Assembly (NCBI RefSeq): GCF_000243415.2
Contig: NZ_KI912270.1
Coordinates: 434,001-498,000, forward strand
Source of the DNA: Mycolicibacterium tusciae JS617
Lineage (GTDB): Bacteria > Actinomycetota > Actinomycetes > Mycobacteriales > Mycobacteriaceae
DNA length: 64,000 bases
Direction: 5' to 3'
Shown: positions 17,583 to 25,619 of the stretch, in pieces
Layout of the letters: every line of letters begins with the position of its first letter
Numbering within the stretch: the first letter of the stretch is position 1
Program-made: the position numbers and the translations under genes
Notes under the pieces: generated by a model
Told to the model about the DNA's origin: nothing
Database searches by the model: none
The model's input: only the letters and a program-made list of their open reading frames with translations

Positions 17583-17924
17583 CTACCTACAGCAATTGGG
17601 GTCCAGCACAACGCATAGTGCGCCGAGTGCATCGCGGTGTGGCCGGTGGTAGACGTTCATCCCACGCCGGTCGGACTCAACCAATCCAGCCCGCCGCAGT
17701 TGGCCCAGGTGGTGACTCACGGTGGACTCGGTCAATCGCAGCGCCTTCGACAGGCCACCACTGTTCTCCTCGCCCGACGCAGAGCTGAACAGATAGGACA
17801 TGATCTTGACCCTTGCCGGGTCGGCGAGCGCCTTGAGCCGCAACGCCACCTGGAGCGCATCGTCGTCGCTCATGGGTCCGGCGGCCACGGGGGCGCAGCA
17901 CACCGGCGCAGACATGTCGATCAT
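17583..17924 (-). CDS. ArsR-family metal(loid)-sensing repressor
   Basis: About 113-residue winged-helix ArsR/SmtB repressor. The DNA-recognition region is LSKALRLTESTVSHHLGQLRRAGLVESDRRG. Cysteine pairs near both ends (APVCCAPV and LDPNCC) are likely inducer ligands for As(III), Sb(III) or Cd(II). The frame extends to 17993, but that start would put coding sequence over a perfect palindrome at 17965-17978. ATG 17924 (MIDMSAPVCC) leaves the operator free and is preferred. It is divergent from the ArsI/CadI gene, the usual sensor-target pairing. Confidence 0.88.
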   Translation of the reverse strand: MIDMSAPVCCAPVAAGPMSDDDALQVALRLKALADPARVKIMSYLFSSASGEENSGGLSKALRLTESTVSHHLGQLRRAGLVESDRRGMNVYHRPHRDALGALCVVLDPNCCR

Positions 17925-17964
17925 TGGGAGGGTCTTCGGCACACGTCCATATTGCCCGAGAACA

Positions 17965-17978
17965 TTGACATAAGTCAA
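17965..17978. promoter_or_regulatory. Palindromic operator, ArsR-type (copy 1)
   Basis: Perfect inverted repeat TTGACATAAGTCAA (5-base arms TTGAC/GTCAA). The left arm also reads as a good -35 hexamer (TTGACA) toward the ArsI gene. The core GACATAAGTC recurs exactly at 18013-18022, 46 bases away. Position between two divergent genes, one an ArsR repressor, makes this its likely binding site. Confidence 0.7.
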
Positions 17979-18011
17979 AGAGGTATGCATCATGGGGACA
18001 GCCGGCTACTT

Positions 18012-18023
18012 CGACATAAGTCA
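18012..18023. promoter_or_regulatory. Palindromic operator, ArsR-type (copy 2)
   Basis: Second copy of GACATAAGTC, with weaker outer arms than copy 1. It lies 21 bases before the ArsI start codon and just upstream of the AAGGAAGG ribosome site, so a repressor bound here would block transcription into the ars genes. Confidence 0.6.
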
Positions 18024-18043
18024 CATAACTAAGGAAGGTTCCC

Positions 18044-18526
18044 ATGTCCCGTGTACAGCTCGCACTCAATGTCGACAACCTCGACGAGGCCGTCACGTTC
18101 TACTCCAAGTTGTTCAACACCACGCCTCACAAGGTCAAAGAGGGCTACGCCAACTTCGCCGTCACTGAACCGCCGTTGAAGTTGGTGCTCCTTGAGAACC
18201 CCGGCAAGGGTGGCACTATCAACCACCTCGGCGTTGAGGTCGAGTCCAGCGACACCGTGCACGCCGAGATCGCCCGGCTCACCGGCGAAGGTCTGTTCAC
18301 CGACGAGGAGATCGGCACTACCTGTTGCTTCGCCACTCAGGACAAGGTCTGGGTCACCGGCCCAGCGGGTGAGAAGTGGGAGGTCTACACCGTCCTCGCC
18401 GACTCAGACACCTTCGGCACCAGTCCTCAACACCTGGACAAGGACGGCGACGCCGAGGGCGGCGTCTGCTGCGGAGGAACCGCGTCCGACGATGCCAAGG
18501 TGGCTGCGGGAGCATCCTGCTGCTGA
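18044..18526 (+). CDS. cadI: ArsI/CadI-family metalloenzyme (VOC fold)
   Basis: 160-residue VOC-fold protein of the ArsI/CadI family (M. tuberculosis CadI, Rv2641, is encoded next to arsR and the ACR3 gene). Visible family features: MSRVQLALNVDNLDEAVTFY, INHLGVEVES with the metal His, GTTCCFATQDKVWVTGP with the vicinal cysteines that bind trivalent organoarsenicals, and KWEVYTVLAD with the metal Glu. The first-strand ligand His of ArsI is Gln5 here. The cysteine-rich tail (GVCCGG, GASCC) may bind metal. ATG 18044 has a strong AAGGAAGG site. Possible roles are C-As bond cleavage or metal binding. Confidence 0.9.
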   Translation: MSRVQLALNVDNLDEAVTFYSKLFNTTPHKVKEGYANFAVTEPPLKLVLLENPGKGGTINHLGVEVESSDTVHAEIARLTGEGLFTDEEIGTTCCFATQDKVWVTGPAGEKWEVYTVLADSDTFGTSPQHLDKDGDAEGGVCCGGTASDDAKVAAGASCC

Positions 18527-18588
18527 GCCCGCCTCGCAACCTGATGCGGCCCGTGCACAGCGGGCCGCATTGGGCGCATCATCGATGG

Positions 18589-19131
18589 GTGGCCGATGAG
18601 CACGCACAGGTTGATCGCGATGACATCGCTGCAGACTTGGAGCGGGCACGTGTTGAGTTTCACCGGCTCGTGGCGGCGGCCGGTCCCGAGGATTGGGGCA
18701 GACCAACTTCCGGAACACGGTGGACCAATGAGCAACTGCTGTTCCATATGGTGTTCGGCTACATGGTCGTTCAACGTCTACTCGTTCTGGTGCGGATCTT
18801 CAGCCGTTTGCCCGGTCCAGTGAGCCGCACCTTCGCCAACATCCTTGATGCCGCCACCAAGCCGTTCCACATCATCAACTACTACGGCTCGTGTGCGGCG
18901 GCACTGTTCTACAACCGGCGCAGGATGGGCGCAAAAATGGACCGCGTAATCGCCTCGCTGCAACGCAAACTCGCCAGAGAGAATGATGCCGACTTTGCTC
19001 GCGGTATGCGCTACCCGCCCCGGTGGGACCCCTTCTTCGACGATTACATGACGTTGGAGGATCTGTACCTCTACCCCGGACGGCACTTCGACTTCCACGC
19101 TCACCAGCTCACGCTCACCGCGACCCGGTGA
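18589..19131 (+). CDS. DinB-like / maleylpyruvate-isomerase-type protein
   Basis: About 180-residue helical protein resembling the DinB/mycothiol-dependent maleylpyruvate isomerase superfamily: LERARVEFHRLVAAAGPEDWGRPTSGTRWTNEQLLFHM at the N terminus and YLYPGRHFDFHAHQLTLT at the C terminus supply the usual His ligands. GTG 18589 is a tentative start; ATG 18544 is in frame. It sits between cadI and the second arsR on the same strand, so a thiol-linked role in metalloid detoxification is possible but unproven. Confidence 0.7.
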   Translation: MADEHAQVDRDDIAADLERARVEFHRLVAAAGPEDWGRPTSGTRWTNEQLLFHMVFGYMVVQRLLVLVRIFSRLPGPVSRTFANILDAATKPFHIINYYGSCAAALFYNRRRMGAKMDRVIASLQRKLARENDADFARGMRYPPRWDPFFDDYMTLEDLYLYPGRHFDFHAHQLTLTATR

Positions 19132-19165
19132 ATCTCTGTGCATGTTCATCACCTGTTCGCTTGAG

Positions 19166-19188
19166 TATTGATTCGATGTTTGTCAATA
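19166..19188. promoter_or_regulatory. Inverted repeat upstream of second arsR (operator candidate)
   Basis: TATTGA (19166-19171) and TCAATA (19183-19188) form an inverted repeat with an 11-base spacer, ending seven bases before the arsR ATG at 19196. No Shine-Dalgarno sequence lies in between, so the transcript may be leaderless or nearly so. AT-rich TTGA/TCAA dyads are typical ArsR-family operators, here for autoregulation of arsR-acr3-arsC. Confidence 0.6.
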
Positions 19189-19195
19189 TCGATGG

Positions 19196-19579
19196 ATGTC
19201 GAAGTCAGACCTTCAGCTCACCGACGCCACTCGCTGTGTCATCGCCCCTCTTGCCCGACAACCTCTTTCACCGGAAGCTGCCACCGAACTGGCAGCCCAA
19301 CTCAAAGCCCTATCCGATCCGGTGCGCCTGCGTCTGTTCAGCCTCGTCGCCAGTCACGCCGGTGGGGAAGCCTGCGTCTGCGACATCTCCGGCGACTTCG
19401 ACGTCACCCAGCCCACCATCTCCCACCACCTCAAGGTCCTCAAGGACGCCGGGCTTCTCGTATCCGAGCGCCGGGCGTCCTGGGTGTACTACTCCGTCAT
19501 CCCGGAGGCGCTGATGAACCTCGCCTCTGTACTGAGCACCACCGCCAGCGACCATGTCGCGGCAGGAGCACCGGCGTGA
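19196..19579 (+). CDS. arsR: Arsenical-resistance repressor ArsR
   Basis: 127-residue ArsR repressor close to M. tuberculosis Rv2642: LAAQLKALSDPVRLRLFSLVASHAGGEACVCDIS, recognition helix DVTQPTISHHLKVLKDAGLL and wing ERRASWVYYSV. The CVCD pair next to the DNA-binding helix is the canonical As(III)/Sb(III) sensing site. It is the first gene of arsR-acr3-arsC; its TGA overlaps the GTG of the transporter (GTGA at 19576-19579). Confidence 0.94.
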   Translation: MSKSDLQLTDATRCVIAPLARQPLSPEAATELAAQLKALSDPVRLRLFSLVASHAGGEACVCDISGDFDVTQPTISHHLKVLKDAGLLVSERRASWVYYSVIPEALMNLASVLSTTASDHVAAGAPA

Positions 19580-20685
19580 CCCAGCCCATCACTTCGGACG
19601 CACATCCCACCGTCGTTGAGAAGTTGTCGCTGCTCGACCGCTTCCTGCCGGTGTGGATCGGCATCGCCATGGCCGCCGGTCTGCTCCTCGGACGCCTCGT
19701 TCCCAGCTTGAACACGGCCCTGAATCACGTTCAGGTCGACGGCATCTCGTTACCTATTGCACTCGGCTTGCTGATCATGATGTATCCAGTTCTAGCCAAG
19801 GTCCGCTACGACCGACTCGACACCGTAACCGGCGACCGGAGGTTGCTAGTCAGCTCGTTGGTACTCAACTGGGTGCTCGGCCCGGCGCTGATGTTCGCCC
19901 TGGCTTGGCTGCTGCTGCCCGATCTGCCCGAATACCGCACCGGCCTGATCATCGTCGGACTGGCGCGCTGCATCGCTATGGTGATCATCTGGAACGACCT
20001 CGCCTGTGGCGACCGAGAAGCCGCCGCCGTGCTGGTCGCGCTCAACTCGGTTTTCCAGGTGATCATGTTTGCCGTACTCGGCTGGTTTTATCTCTCGGTG
20101 CTACCCGGCTGGCTCGGCTTGGAGCAGACGACCATCAGCACCTCTCCGTGGCAGATCGCCAAGTCCGTGCTCATCTTCCTGGGCATCCCGCTGCTGGCCG
20201 GGTATCTGTCCCGACGGCTTGGCGAGAAAGCCAAGGGCCGGGGCTGGTATGAGTCCGCGTTCCTGCCCAAGATCGGCCCTTGGGCGCTCTACGGCCTGCT
20301 GTTCACCATCGTCATTCTTTTTGCCCTGCAAGGCGATCAGATCGCTAGCCGACCCCTCGACGTCGTGCGTATCGCCCTACCGCTGCTGGCGTACTTCGCC
20401 ATCATGTGGGGCGGCGGCTACCTCCTGGGCGCTGCGCTCGGCCTCGGGTATGAGCGCACCACCACCTTGGCTTTCACCGCAGCAGGCAACAACTTCGAAC
20501 TGGCCATCGCCGTCGCTATCGCCACCTACGGGGCAACCTCCGGCCAGGCGCTCGCCGGTGTCGTCGGCCCGCTCATCGAAGTCCCCGTCCTCGTCGCCCT
20601 GGTCTACGTCTCCCTGGCCTTGCGACGCCGATTTTGGGCCCACACCCGGCACCATGGATCACGAATCGGAGCGCATGATGACTGA
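19576..20685 (+). CDS. arsB: Arsenite efflux transporter ACR3
   Basis: 369-residue, ten-helix arsenite exporter of the ACR3 (BASS) family. The essential TM4 cysteine motif is present (IVGLARCIAMVIIWNDLACGD), as is FTAAGNNFELAIAVAIATYG in TM9 and the inter-domain MMYPVLAKVRYD. It expels As(OH)3 or its antimony analogue driven by the proton gradient. GTG 19576 couples to arsR; the 3' end overlaps arsC by 11 bases. In many genomes the symbol is acr3. Confidence 0.95.
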   Translation: MTQPITSDAHPTVVEKLSLLDRFLPVWIGIAMAAGLLLGRLVPSLNTALNHVQVDGISLPIALGLLIMMYPVLAKVRYDRLDTVTGDRRLLVSSLVLNWVLGPALMFALAWLLLPDLPEYRTGLIIVGLARCIAMVIIWNDLACGDREAAAVLVALNSVFQVIMFAVLGWFYLSVLPGWLGLEQTTISTSPWQIAKSVLIFLGIPLLAGYLSRRLGEKAKGRGWYESAFLPKIGPWALYGLLFTIVILFALQGDQIASRPLDVVRIALPLLAYFAIMWGGGYLLGAALGLGYERTTTLAFTAAGNNFELAIAVAIATYGATSGQALAGVVGPLIEVPVLVALVYVSLALRRRFWAHTRHHGSRIGAHDD

Positions 20686-21112
20686 CAGCCCCATCTCACT
20701 GGACATGAAGCCCACCGTGCTGTTCCTGTGCACTCACAATGCGGGCCGGTCCCAGATGGCCCTCGGGTTCTTCATCCATCTCGCTGGCGATCAGGGTGTC
20801 GCGTGGTCGGGCGGTTCCGAACCCGGCTATGAGATCAACCCCTCGGCTGTGCAGGCGATGGCCGAGGTTGGTATCGACATCACTCGTGAGTTTCCTAAGC
20901 CCTGGACCGACGAGATCGTCCAGGCAGCCGATGTCGTCGTCACGATGGGATGCGGTGATGCCTGCCCCGTCTTCCCTGGAAAACGCTATGAGGAATGGGT
21001 ACTCCCCGACCCCGCCGGGCAGACAGTCGACGCCGTCCGTCCGATCCGCGACGACATCGAAGAGCGTGTGCGCCGCCTCCTCGCTGATCTCGGCGTCACT
21101 CCCACCGCTTGA
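20675..21112 (+). CDS. arsC: Arsenate reductase ArsC, LMW-phosphatase type
   Basis: 145-residue arsenate reductase of the low-molecular-weight tyrosine phosphatase fold. The P loop is CTHNAGRSQ (C-X5-R), and PDPAGQTVDAVRPIRDDI holds the catalytic acid Asp. Actinobacterial enzymes of this kind usually recycle through mycothiol/mycoredoxin or thioredoxin. ATG 20675 with GGAG five bases upstream is preferred; ATG 20654 is in frame. It reduces As(V) to As(III) for ACR3 to export. Confidence 0.93.
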   Translation: MMTDSPISLDMKPTVLFLCTHNAGRSQMALGFFIHLAGDQGVAWSGGSEPGYEINPSAVQAMAEVGIDITREFPKPWTDEIVQAADVVVTMGCGDACPVFPGKRYEEWVLPDPAGQTVDAVRPIRDDIEERVRRLLADLGVTPTA

Positions 21113-21126
21113 CCCGAACCAACTTC

Positions 21127-21231
21127 ATGGCCGAAATGCCCACACCCTCCGCGCTATTCGTCTGCGTCAAGAACGGCGGCAAGTCCCCGATGACCGCGGG
21201 CCTGATGCGTAAGGTGATGCCGTTCAGGTGA
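21127..21231 (+). pseudogene. Truncated second arsenate reductase (5' fragment)
   Basis: 34-codon ORF starting at ATG 21127, 14 bases after the arsC stop. FVCVKNGGKS followed by MTAGLMRKV matches the P-loop and first helix of the second actinobacterial ArsC-like family (VCVKNGGKSQMA). After KVMPFR a stop is reached and nothing downstream continues the fold, so about three quarters of the gene is missing. The break coincides with the junction to the ychF remnant, marking the right boundary of the arsenic island. Confidence 0.8.
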
Positions 21232-21240
21232 CCTGCACAC

Positions 21241-21285
21241 CTACACGTTGAAGCGGAACTCGACCACACCGCCGTCCACGTTGAC
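21241..21285 (-). pseudogene. Remnant of ychF 3' end (14 codons)
   Basis: On the minus strand the bases encode VNVDGGVVEFRFNV then TAG. FxFNV is the conserved C terminus of YchF proteins. The intact ychF 0.5 kb away (21782-22879) now ends VEFRF followed by a novel QASSGQQPKK tail. An 18-base identity (GAAGCGGAACTCGACCAC) links 21250-21267 with 21815-21832. This looks like the displaced original end of ychF. Confidence 0.7.
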
Positions 21286-21713
21286 TACTTTTGCCCCTCC
21301 AACAGGTGGGCATACGGGTCAGCATCGCCATTAACGGATTCCGGCATCGGATAATAGGTCTTGATGAGCAGGTTCCCGTCGTCGTCCCACGCGAATGTCT
21401 CGATGCTGTGCGCGACGCCCACGTTCGGTTCGGTGCCGAAGTGGTTCTCGCAGACCCACGCCATCTCGTTCCCGTTGACCTGAACCGTGATCATGTTGAT
21501 CTTGAGGATCGACTGGAACGTGTCGAATGCGTCCGAAGTAGCGGCTGCGAAACCGTGTTTCTCCTCGGTTCCAACGGGGTCGAACATGCGAACGTCGCCA
21601 GGACAGATGGTGCGCCACGACGCCACCCACTCGTCCTTTTTGCCCGAGTTCCACAGATCGGCATGCTTGGACGCGTGCGCCAAGCGCGCCTTCCGGCTGG
21701 GTATCTTGCTCAT
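21285..21713 (-). CDS. SnoaL/NTF2-fold protein
   Basis: 142-residue protein (ATG 21713, GGAGACAC upstream) of the NTF2-like superfamily: short N-terminal helices (ASKHADLWNSGKKDEWVASW), then strands including NMITVQVNGNEMAWVCENHFGTE and a C-terminal DDDGNLLIKTYYPMPES. No catalytic pair is obvious; related proteins are isomerases, dehydratases or binding proteins. It is lodged between the ychF remnant and present ychF, hence probably acquired together with the rearrangement. Confidence 0.75.
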   Translation of the reverse strand: MSKIPSRKARLAHASKHADLWNSGKKDEWVASWRTICPGDVRMFDPVGTEEKHGFAAATSDAFDTFQSILKINMITVQVNGNEMAWVCENHFGTEPNVGVAHSIETFAWDDDGNLLIKTYYPMPESVNGDADPYAHLLEGQK

Positions 21714-21781
21714 CTTTGCGTGTCTCCGTTCCCATCGACGTGATGGTCACGATAGCTGGACACCTGTCCAGCCGGAAGGGT

Positions 21782-22879
21782 CTACTTCTTGGGTTGCTGC
21801 CCAGACGATGCTTGGAAGCGGAACTCGACCACGTCGCCGTCGGCCATCACGTAGTCCTTGCCCTCGATCCGCACCTTGCCCGCCGCCTTCGCGGCGGCCA
21901 TCGATCCGGCCTCGATCAGGTCGTCGTAGGAGACGACCTCGGCCTTGATGAAGCCCTTCTCGAAATCGGTGTGAATCACGCCTGCGGCCTTGGGCGCGGT
22001 GTCACCCTGATGAATCGTCCACGCGCGCGACTCTTTCGGCCCCGCGGTCAGATAGGTCTGCAGCCGCAGCGTGTGAAAACCCGCCCGCGCCAACGCATCC
22101 AGGCCCCTCTCGGTCTGGCCGATCGATTCCAACAGCTCGGCAGCCGACTCGTCGTCGAGCTCCTGCAGTTCCGCTTCGATCTTGGCGTCAAGGAACACCG
22201 CGTCGGCAGGCGCCACCATCTCTCGCAACGCCTCGACCCGGGCGTCGTCGGTCAGCACGCCCTCATCGGCATTGAAGACGTAGAGGAACGGCTTGGTCGT
22301 CAGAAGATTCAGTTCACGCAACGCCGACACATCCGCTCCCGCAGCGAACAGTGTCGTGCCGCCGTTCAGGATCTCCTGTGCCGCCACCGCCGCGTCGTGC
22401 ACCGGTCGGCGGTCCTTGTGAGTGCGCGCCTCTTTCTCCAGTCGCGGCAGCGCCCGCTCCAGGGTCTGCATGTCGGCGAGGATCAGCTCCGTCTCGATCA
22501 CCTCGATATCGGACTTCGGGTCGATGCGGCCGTCGACGTGCGCCACGTCGTCGTCGGTGAACACCCGCACCACCTGGCAGATCGCATCACTCTCGCGGAT
22601 GTTGGCCAGGAACTTGTTGCCCAGGCCCGCGCCCTCCGAGGCGCCTTTGACAATGCCGGCGATATCAACGAACGTGACCGGCGCATGGACGATCTTTTCC
22701 GAGCCAAACATCTTCGCGAGCTCCGCCAGTCGCGGATCGGGCAGGGCGACGACACCTTCGTTCGGCTCGATCGTCGCGAACGGGTAATTCGCCGCCAGCA
22801 CGTTGTTCCGCGTCAACGCATTGAACAGCGTCGACTTACCGACGTTGGGCAGTCCCACGATTCCCAGATTCAGGCTCAC
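21782..22879 (-). CDS. ychF: Ribosome-binding ATPase YchF
   Basis: 365-residue Obg-family P-loop ATPase. The G1 motif is GLPNVGKST (residues 9-17), followed by G2/G3 features (FVDIAGIVKGASEGAGLGN), coiled-coil segment and TGS domain with the usual EVVSYDDLIEAGSMAAAKAAGKVRIEGKDYVMADGDVVEFRF. YchF preferentially hydrolyses ATP and binds the ribosome. Odd point: the last residues are QASSGQQPKK instead of the conserved NV, and the normal end lies as a remnant at 21241-21285. Confidence 0.96.
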   Translation of the reverse strand: MSLNLGIVGLPNVGKSTLFNALTRNNVLAANYPFATIEPNEGVVALPDPRLAELAKMFGSEKIVHAPVTFVDIAGIVKGASEGAGLGNKFLANIRESDAICQVVRVFTDDDVAHVDGRIDPKSDIEVIETELILADMQTLERALPRLEKEARTHKDRRPVHDAAVAAQEILNGGTTLFAAGADVSALRELNLLTTKPFLYVFNADEGVLTDDARVEALREMVAPADAVFLDAKIEAELQELDDESAAELLESIGQTERGLDALARAGFHTLRLQTYLTAGPKESRAWTIHQGDTAPKAAGVIHTDFEKGFIKAEVVSYDDLIEAGSMAAAKAAGKVRIEGKDYVMADGDVVEFRFQASSGQQPKK

Positions 22880-22990
22880 AGGCTCCAGAGTGTAGGAGAC
22901 TGTGACGGGCTCGCCAGCAGCGCGCTCACAGCCTCGCTGAGCAATAGCCGGTACGGTCTACATGTGTCAGCGCAGCGCGCGAGGTCGGCC

Positions 22991-23974
22991 GTGACAGCCG
23001 ACCATCGTTCCGTGCACCCCAATATCCCGGGCGTTCCGTGGTGGGGTGCCGTGCTCATCGCGGCCACATTGATGGCGGTGGGATTCGCCTATGACGCCGG
23101 ATCTGGCACGAAAGAGTTGACGTCAGTGTTCGCCGGCACCTACGTGGTCGGCTGCATCTTCGCGGTGCTGGCGGTGCGACAGGCTGGGATCTTCACCGCC
23201 GTCATTCAGCCGCCGCTGCTGCTATTCGGCGCTGTTCCGACCGCATACTTCGTGTTCACCGGCGGTCAGCTCTCGAATATCAAGGACACGCTGATCAACT
23301 GCGCGTACCCGCTCATCGAACGGTTCCCACTGATGTTCTTCACATCCGCGGTGGTGCTGCTGATCGGGATGGCCCGCTGGTATACCGGGATGTCCTCGCG
23401 CCGGCGCACGCCCAGCGCCCCAGCAGAGGAAAAGCCGAGCGGCGCCGGACTGGCGGCGGCGGTGTCATCAAAGATTTCTGCTCTGCTGGCTGGCCCGAGC
23501 GCCGGCGACAAGGACGACACCGACGACGCACCGCCGCCGCGCAGGCGGAGCTCAGCCAAACGCCCCGCTCGATCGACGAGCCGCACCGGCAGGCCCGCGA
23601 GCCGCACCGCACCGCCGCGGTCACGGCATGCCCGGCCCCCGGACACGGAGTACATCGAGCCCGTCGCCGAACGGCCACGCCGCCCGCGCCCCCGCAGGCA
23701 GGCCGAACCACCCGTCGAACCGCGCCGCAAGCCCCGCTCCGAGTCCGGTCGGCGCAGGGCGACACCGCCCTCGGATCGCCGCACCGGATACGAACGCCCC
23801 GAGCGTCGGCGACGCTACGACGAAGACCAGCCACCCCTGCACAGCAGCAACGGAAACGGCACTCATCACCCGGTATCGCGGGTTCGCTATCGCGGTGGCG
23901 AAGACGGCGATGACGCGCAGTACCGCCGACCGCCGCGGGACCGGGCTGTCGAAAGCTGGGAATACGACATCTGA
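22991..23974 (+). CDS. DUF6542 membrane protein with long basic Pro/Arg-rich tail
   Basis: About 327 residues, homologous in position and sequence to M. tuberculosis Rv1111c. Four membrane helices lie in the first 140 residues (WWGAVLIAATLMAVGF; FAGTYVVGCIFAVLAV; PPLLLFGAVPTAYFVF; LMFFTSAVVLLIGMARW). The remaining ~190 residues are disordered, rich in Arg, Pro and Ser, ending in ESWEYDI. GTG 22991 preceded by GAGGTCGGCC is preferred; GTG 22964 is in frame. Divergent from ychF. Function unknown. Confidence 0.85.
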   Translation: MTADHRSVHPNIPGVPWWGAVLIAATLMAVGFAYDAGSGTKELTSVFAGTYVVGCIFAVLAVRQAGIFTAVIQPPLLLFGAVPTAYFVFTGGQLSNIKDTLINCAYPLIERFPLMFFTSAVVLLIGMARWYTGMSSRRRTPSAPAEEKPSGAGLAAAVSSKISALLAGPSAGDKDDTDDAPPPRRRSSAKRPARSTSRTGRPASRTAPPRSRHARPPDTEYIEPVAERPRRPRPRRQAEPPVEPRRKPRSESGRRRATPPSDRRTGYERPERRRRYDEDQPPLHSSNGNGTHHPVSRVRYRGGEDGDDAQYRRPPRDRAVESWEYDI

Positions 23975-23978
23975 CCCG

Positions 23979-24980
23979 CTAAACGCGGGCCGGCCGGATC
24001 TCTCTGGGTAGCGCGAAGACCAGCGTCTCGTTAGCCGTCGTGACCGGTTGCACGGTGTCATAGCCGCACTCGGCGAGCCGCTCGAGGACGCCACGCACCA
24101 GCAGTTCCGGCACAGACGCGCCGGACGTCACACCGACCGTCGTCACACCGTCGAGCCAGGCGGGATCGATGTCGTCGGCGTAGTCGACCAGGTAGGCGGC
24201 GTCGGAGCCGGCGTTCAGCGCGACCTCGACCAACCGCACAGAGTTCGACGAGTTCTTGGACCCGACGACGATCACCAGCTCGCACTCCGGCGCCATCGCC
24301 TTGACCGCGACCTGACGATTCTGGGTGGCGTAGCAGATGTCGTCGCTCGGCGGATCCTGCAGCGTCGGAAACTTCTCCCGCAGCCGGCGCACGGTTTCCA
24401 TGGTCTCGTCGACGCTGAGCGTGGTCTGGGACAACCAGATGACCTTGTCGGGGTCGCGCACCGTGACCTTGTCAACGGCATCGGGGTTGTCCACGACCTG
24501 AACGTGATCGGGGGCTTCGCCGGCGGTGCCGACGACCTCCTCGTGGCCGGTGTGGCCGACGAGCAGGATGTCGTAATCGTCGCGGGCGAAGCGCTTGGCC
24601 TCGTTGTGCACCTTGGTGACCAGCGGGCAGGTGGCGTCGATGGTCCGGAGATTGCGTTGGGCGGCTTCGACGTGGACTGTCGGAGCAACGCCGTGCGCGG
24701 AGAACACGACGATGGAACCCTCCGGCACCTGGTCGGTCTCCTCGACGAAGATCGCGCCGGCCTTCGCCAACGTCTCCACGACGTGCACGTTGTGCACGAT
24801 CTCGTGGCGGACATAGACCGGTGCGCCGTGCTTTTCGAGCGCTCGTTCGACGGTTTCGACCGCGCGGTCGACGCCGGCGCAGTAGCCGCGCGGCTCGGCC
24901 AGCAGCACCCGTTTGCCCTTGACGCCACCGGTGACCGAGCTCGAAGCGCCCGGAATCCCCATGTTGATTGTCGGTGGCAT
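23979..24980 (-). CDS. ispH: 4-hydroxy-3-methylbut-2-enyl diphosphate reductase
   Basis: 333-residue IspH (LytB), the last enzyme of the MEP isoprenoid pathway, converting HMBPP to IPP and DMAPP with a [4Fe-4S] cluster. The three cluster cysteines are in [14 protein letters not shown] and [11 protein letters not shown]; the catalytic Glu is in the TTLSVDET region. ATG 24980 gives [11 protein letters not shown], matching the start of mycobacterial LytB2; the frame upstream to 25049 is not conserved. Convergent with the DUF6542 gene, divergent from the Rv1109c-like gene with 53 bases between them. Confidence 0.97.
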   Translation of the reverse strand: MPPTINMGIPGASSSVTGGVKGKRVLLAEPRGYCAGVDRAVETVERALEKHGAPVYVRHEIVHNVHVVETLAKAGAIFVEETDQVPEGSIVVFSAHGVAPTVHVEAAQRNLRTIDATCPLVTKVHNEAKRFARDDYDILLVGHTGHEEVVGTAGEAPDHVQVVDNPDAVDKVTVRDPDKVIWLSQTTLSVDETMETVRRLREKFPTLQDPPSDDICYATQNRQVAVKAMAPECELVIVVGSKNSSNSVRLVEVALNAGSDAAYLVDYADDIDPAWLDGVTTVGVTSGASVPELLVRGVLERLAECGYDTVQPVTTANETLVFALPREIRPARV

Positions 24981-25033
24981 GTTTCCAGGGTACTGACACG
25001 CGGGGTAATCAGGCCAACCGTAGGGTGGAGGCC

Positions 25034-25597
25034 ATGGCAACCGCACCATATGGGGTCCGTCTGCTGGTAGGGGCGGCAGTGACCGCCATCGAGGAAACCC
25101 GCAAGATTCCCCAGACCATCCTCACGTACCCGATGACCGTCGCCAGTCAGCTCGCACATCTCGTGATGAAAATGCAGCAGGACGTCGCTGACCTGGTGAT
25201 CAAGGGCGACGAGACACTCGAGTCGCTCTTCCCCCCGAAGGACGAGCAGCCCGAGTGGGCCACCTTCGACGAGGACATCGACGACGCGCCGTCGACGCCG
25301 GTGTCCGACGGCGAGCGCCTCACTGAGGGTCGCTTCGCGCTGTTCACCGGGGGTGAACCTGAGGCCGACAACAACACGGCGCCCGCGCCGGCCGCCCGGT
25401 CGACGTCGGCGAGTGCCCCCGAGATCGCCGAAGAACTCGAATACGAGTCACTCACCCTGGCGCAGCTGCGGGCGCGGCTGACCACGTTGCGGGTCGCCGA
25501 CCTCGAGGCACTGCTGGCATACGAGGACGCCACCAAGGCCCGCGCACCCTTCCAGACGCTGCTTTCCAACAGGATCACCCGCGCGACCGCGAAGTGA
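25034..25597 (+). CDS. Rv1109c-like protein (lipid-droplet-associated family)
   Basis: 187-residue protein, ATG 25034. N-terminal half is amphipathic and helical ([45 protein letters not shown]), followed by an acidic disordered linker and a C-terminal helical module ([34 protein letters not shown]) found in several actinobacterial proteins. Position between ispH and xseA equals Rv1109c. The lipid-droplet label comes from remembered database naming, not from a motif I can verify. Confidence 0.85.
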   Translation: MATAPYGVRLLVGAAVTAIEETRKIPQTILTYPMTVASQLAHLVMKMQQDVADLVIKGDETLESLFPPKDEQPEWATFDEDIDDAPSTPVSDGERLTEGRFALFTGGEPEADNNTAPAPAARSTSASAPEIAEELEYESLTLAQLRARLTTLRVADLEALLAYEDATKARAPFQTLLSNRITRATAK

Positions 25598-25619
25598 CCT
25601 CCCCCAGCGCTTCTGGAAA

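Noticed and set aside
21250..21832. Attachment sites of an integrative element at ychF
   Set aside because: The 18-base direct repeat and displaced gene end look suggestive, but no integrase or excisionase gene exists between them, so only the rearrangement is claimed.
21716..22990. Long + strand extension of the DUF6542 gene across ychF
   Set aside because: The extension is antisense to ychF and rich in His/Arg; a GTG with a good ribosome site starts the real protein at 22991.
24048..25070. 340-codon + strand frame opposite ispH
   Set aside because: ispH on the minus strand has all three cluster cysteines and the known N terminus; the opposite frame has no recognisable domain.
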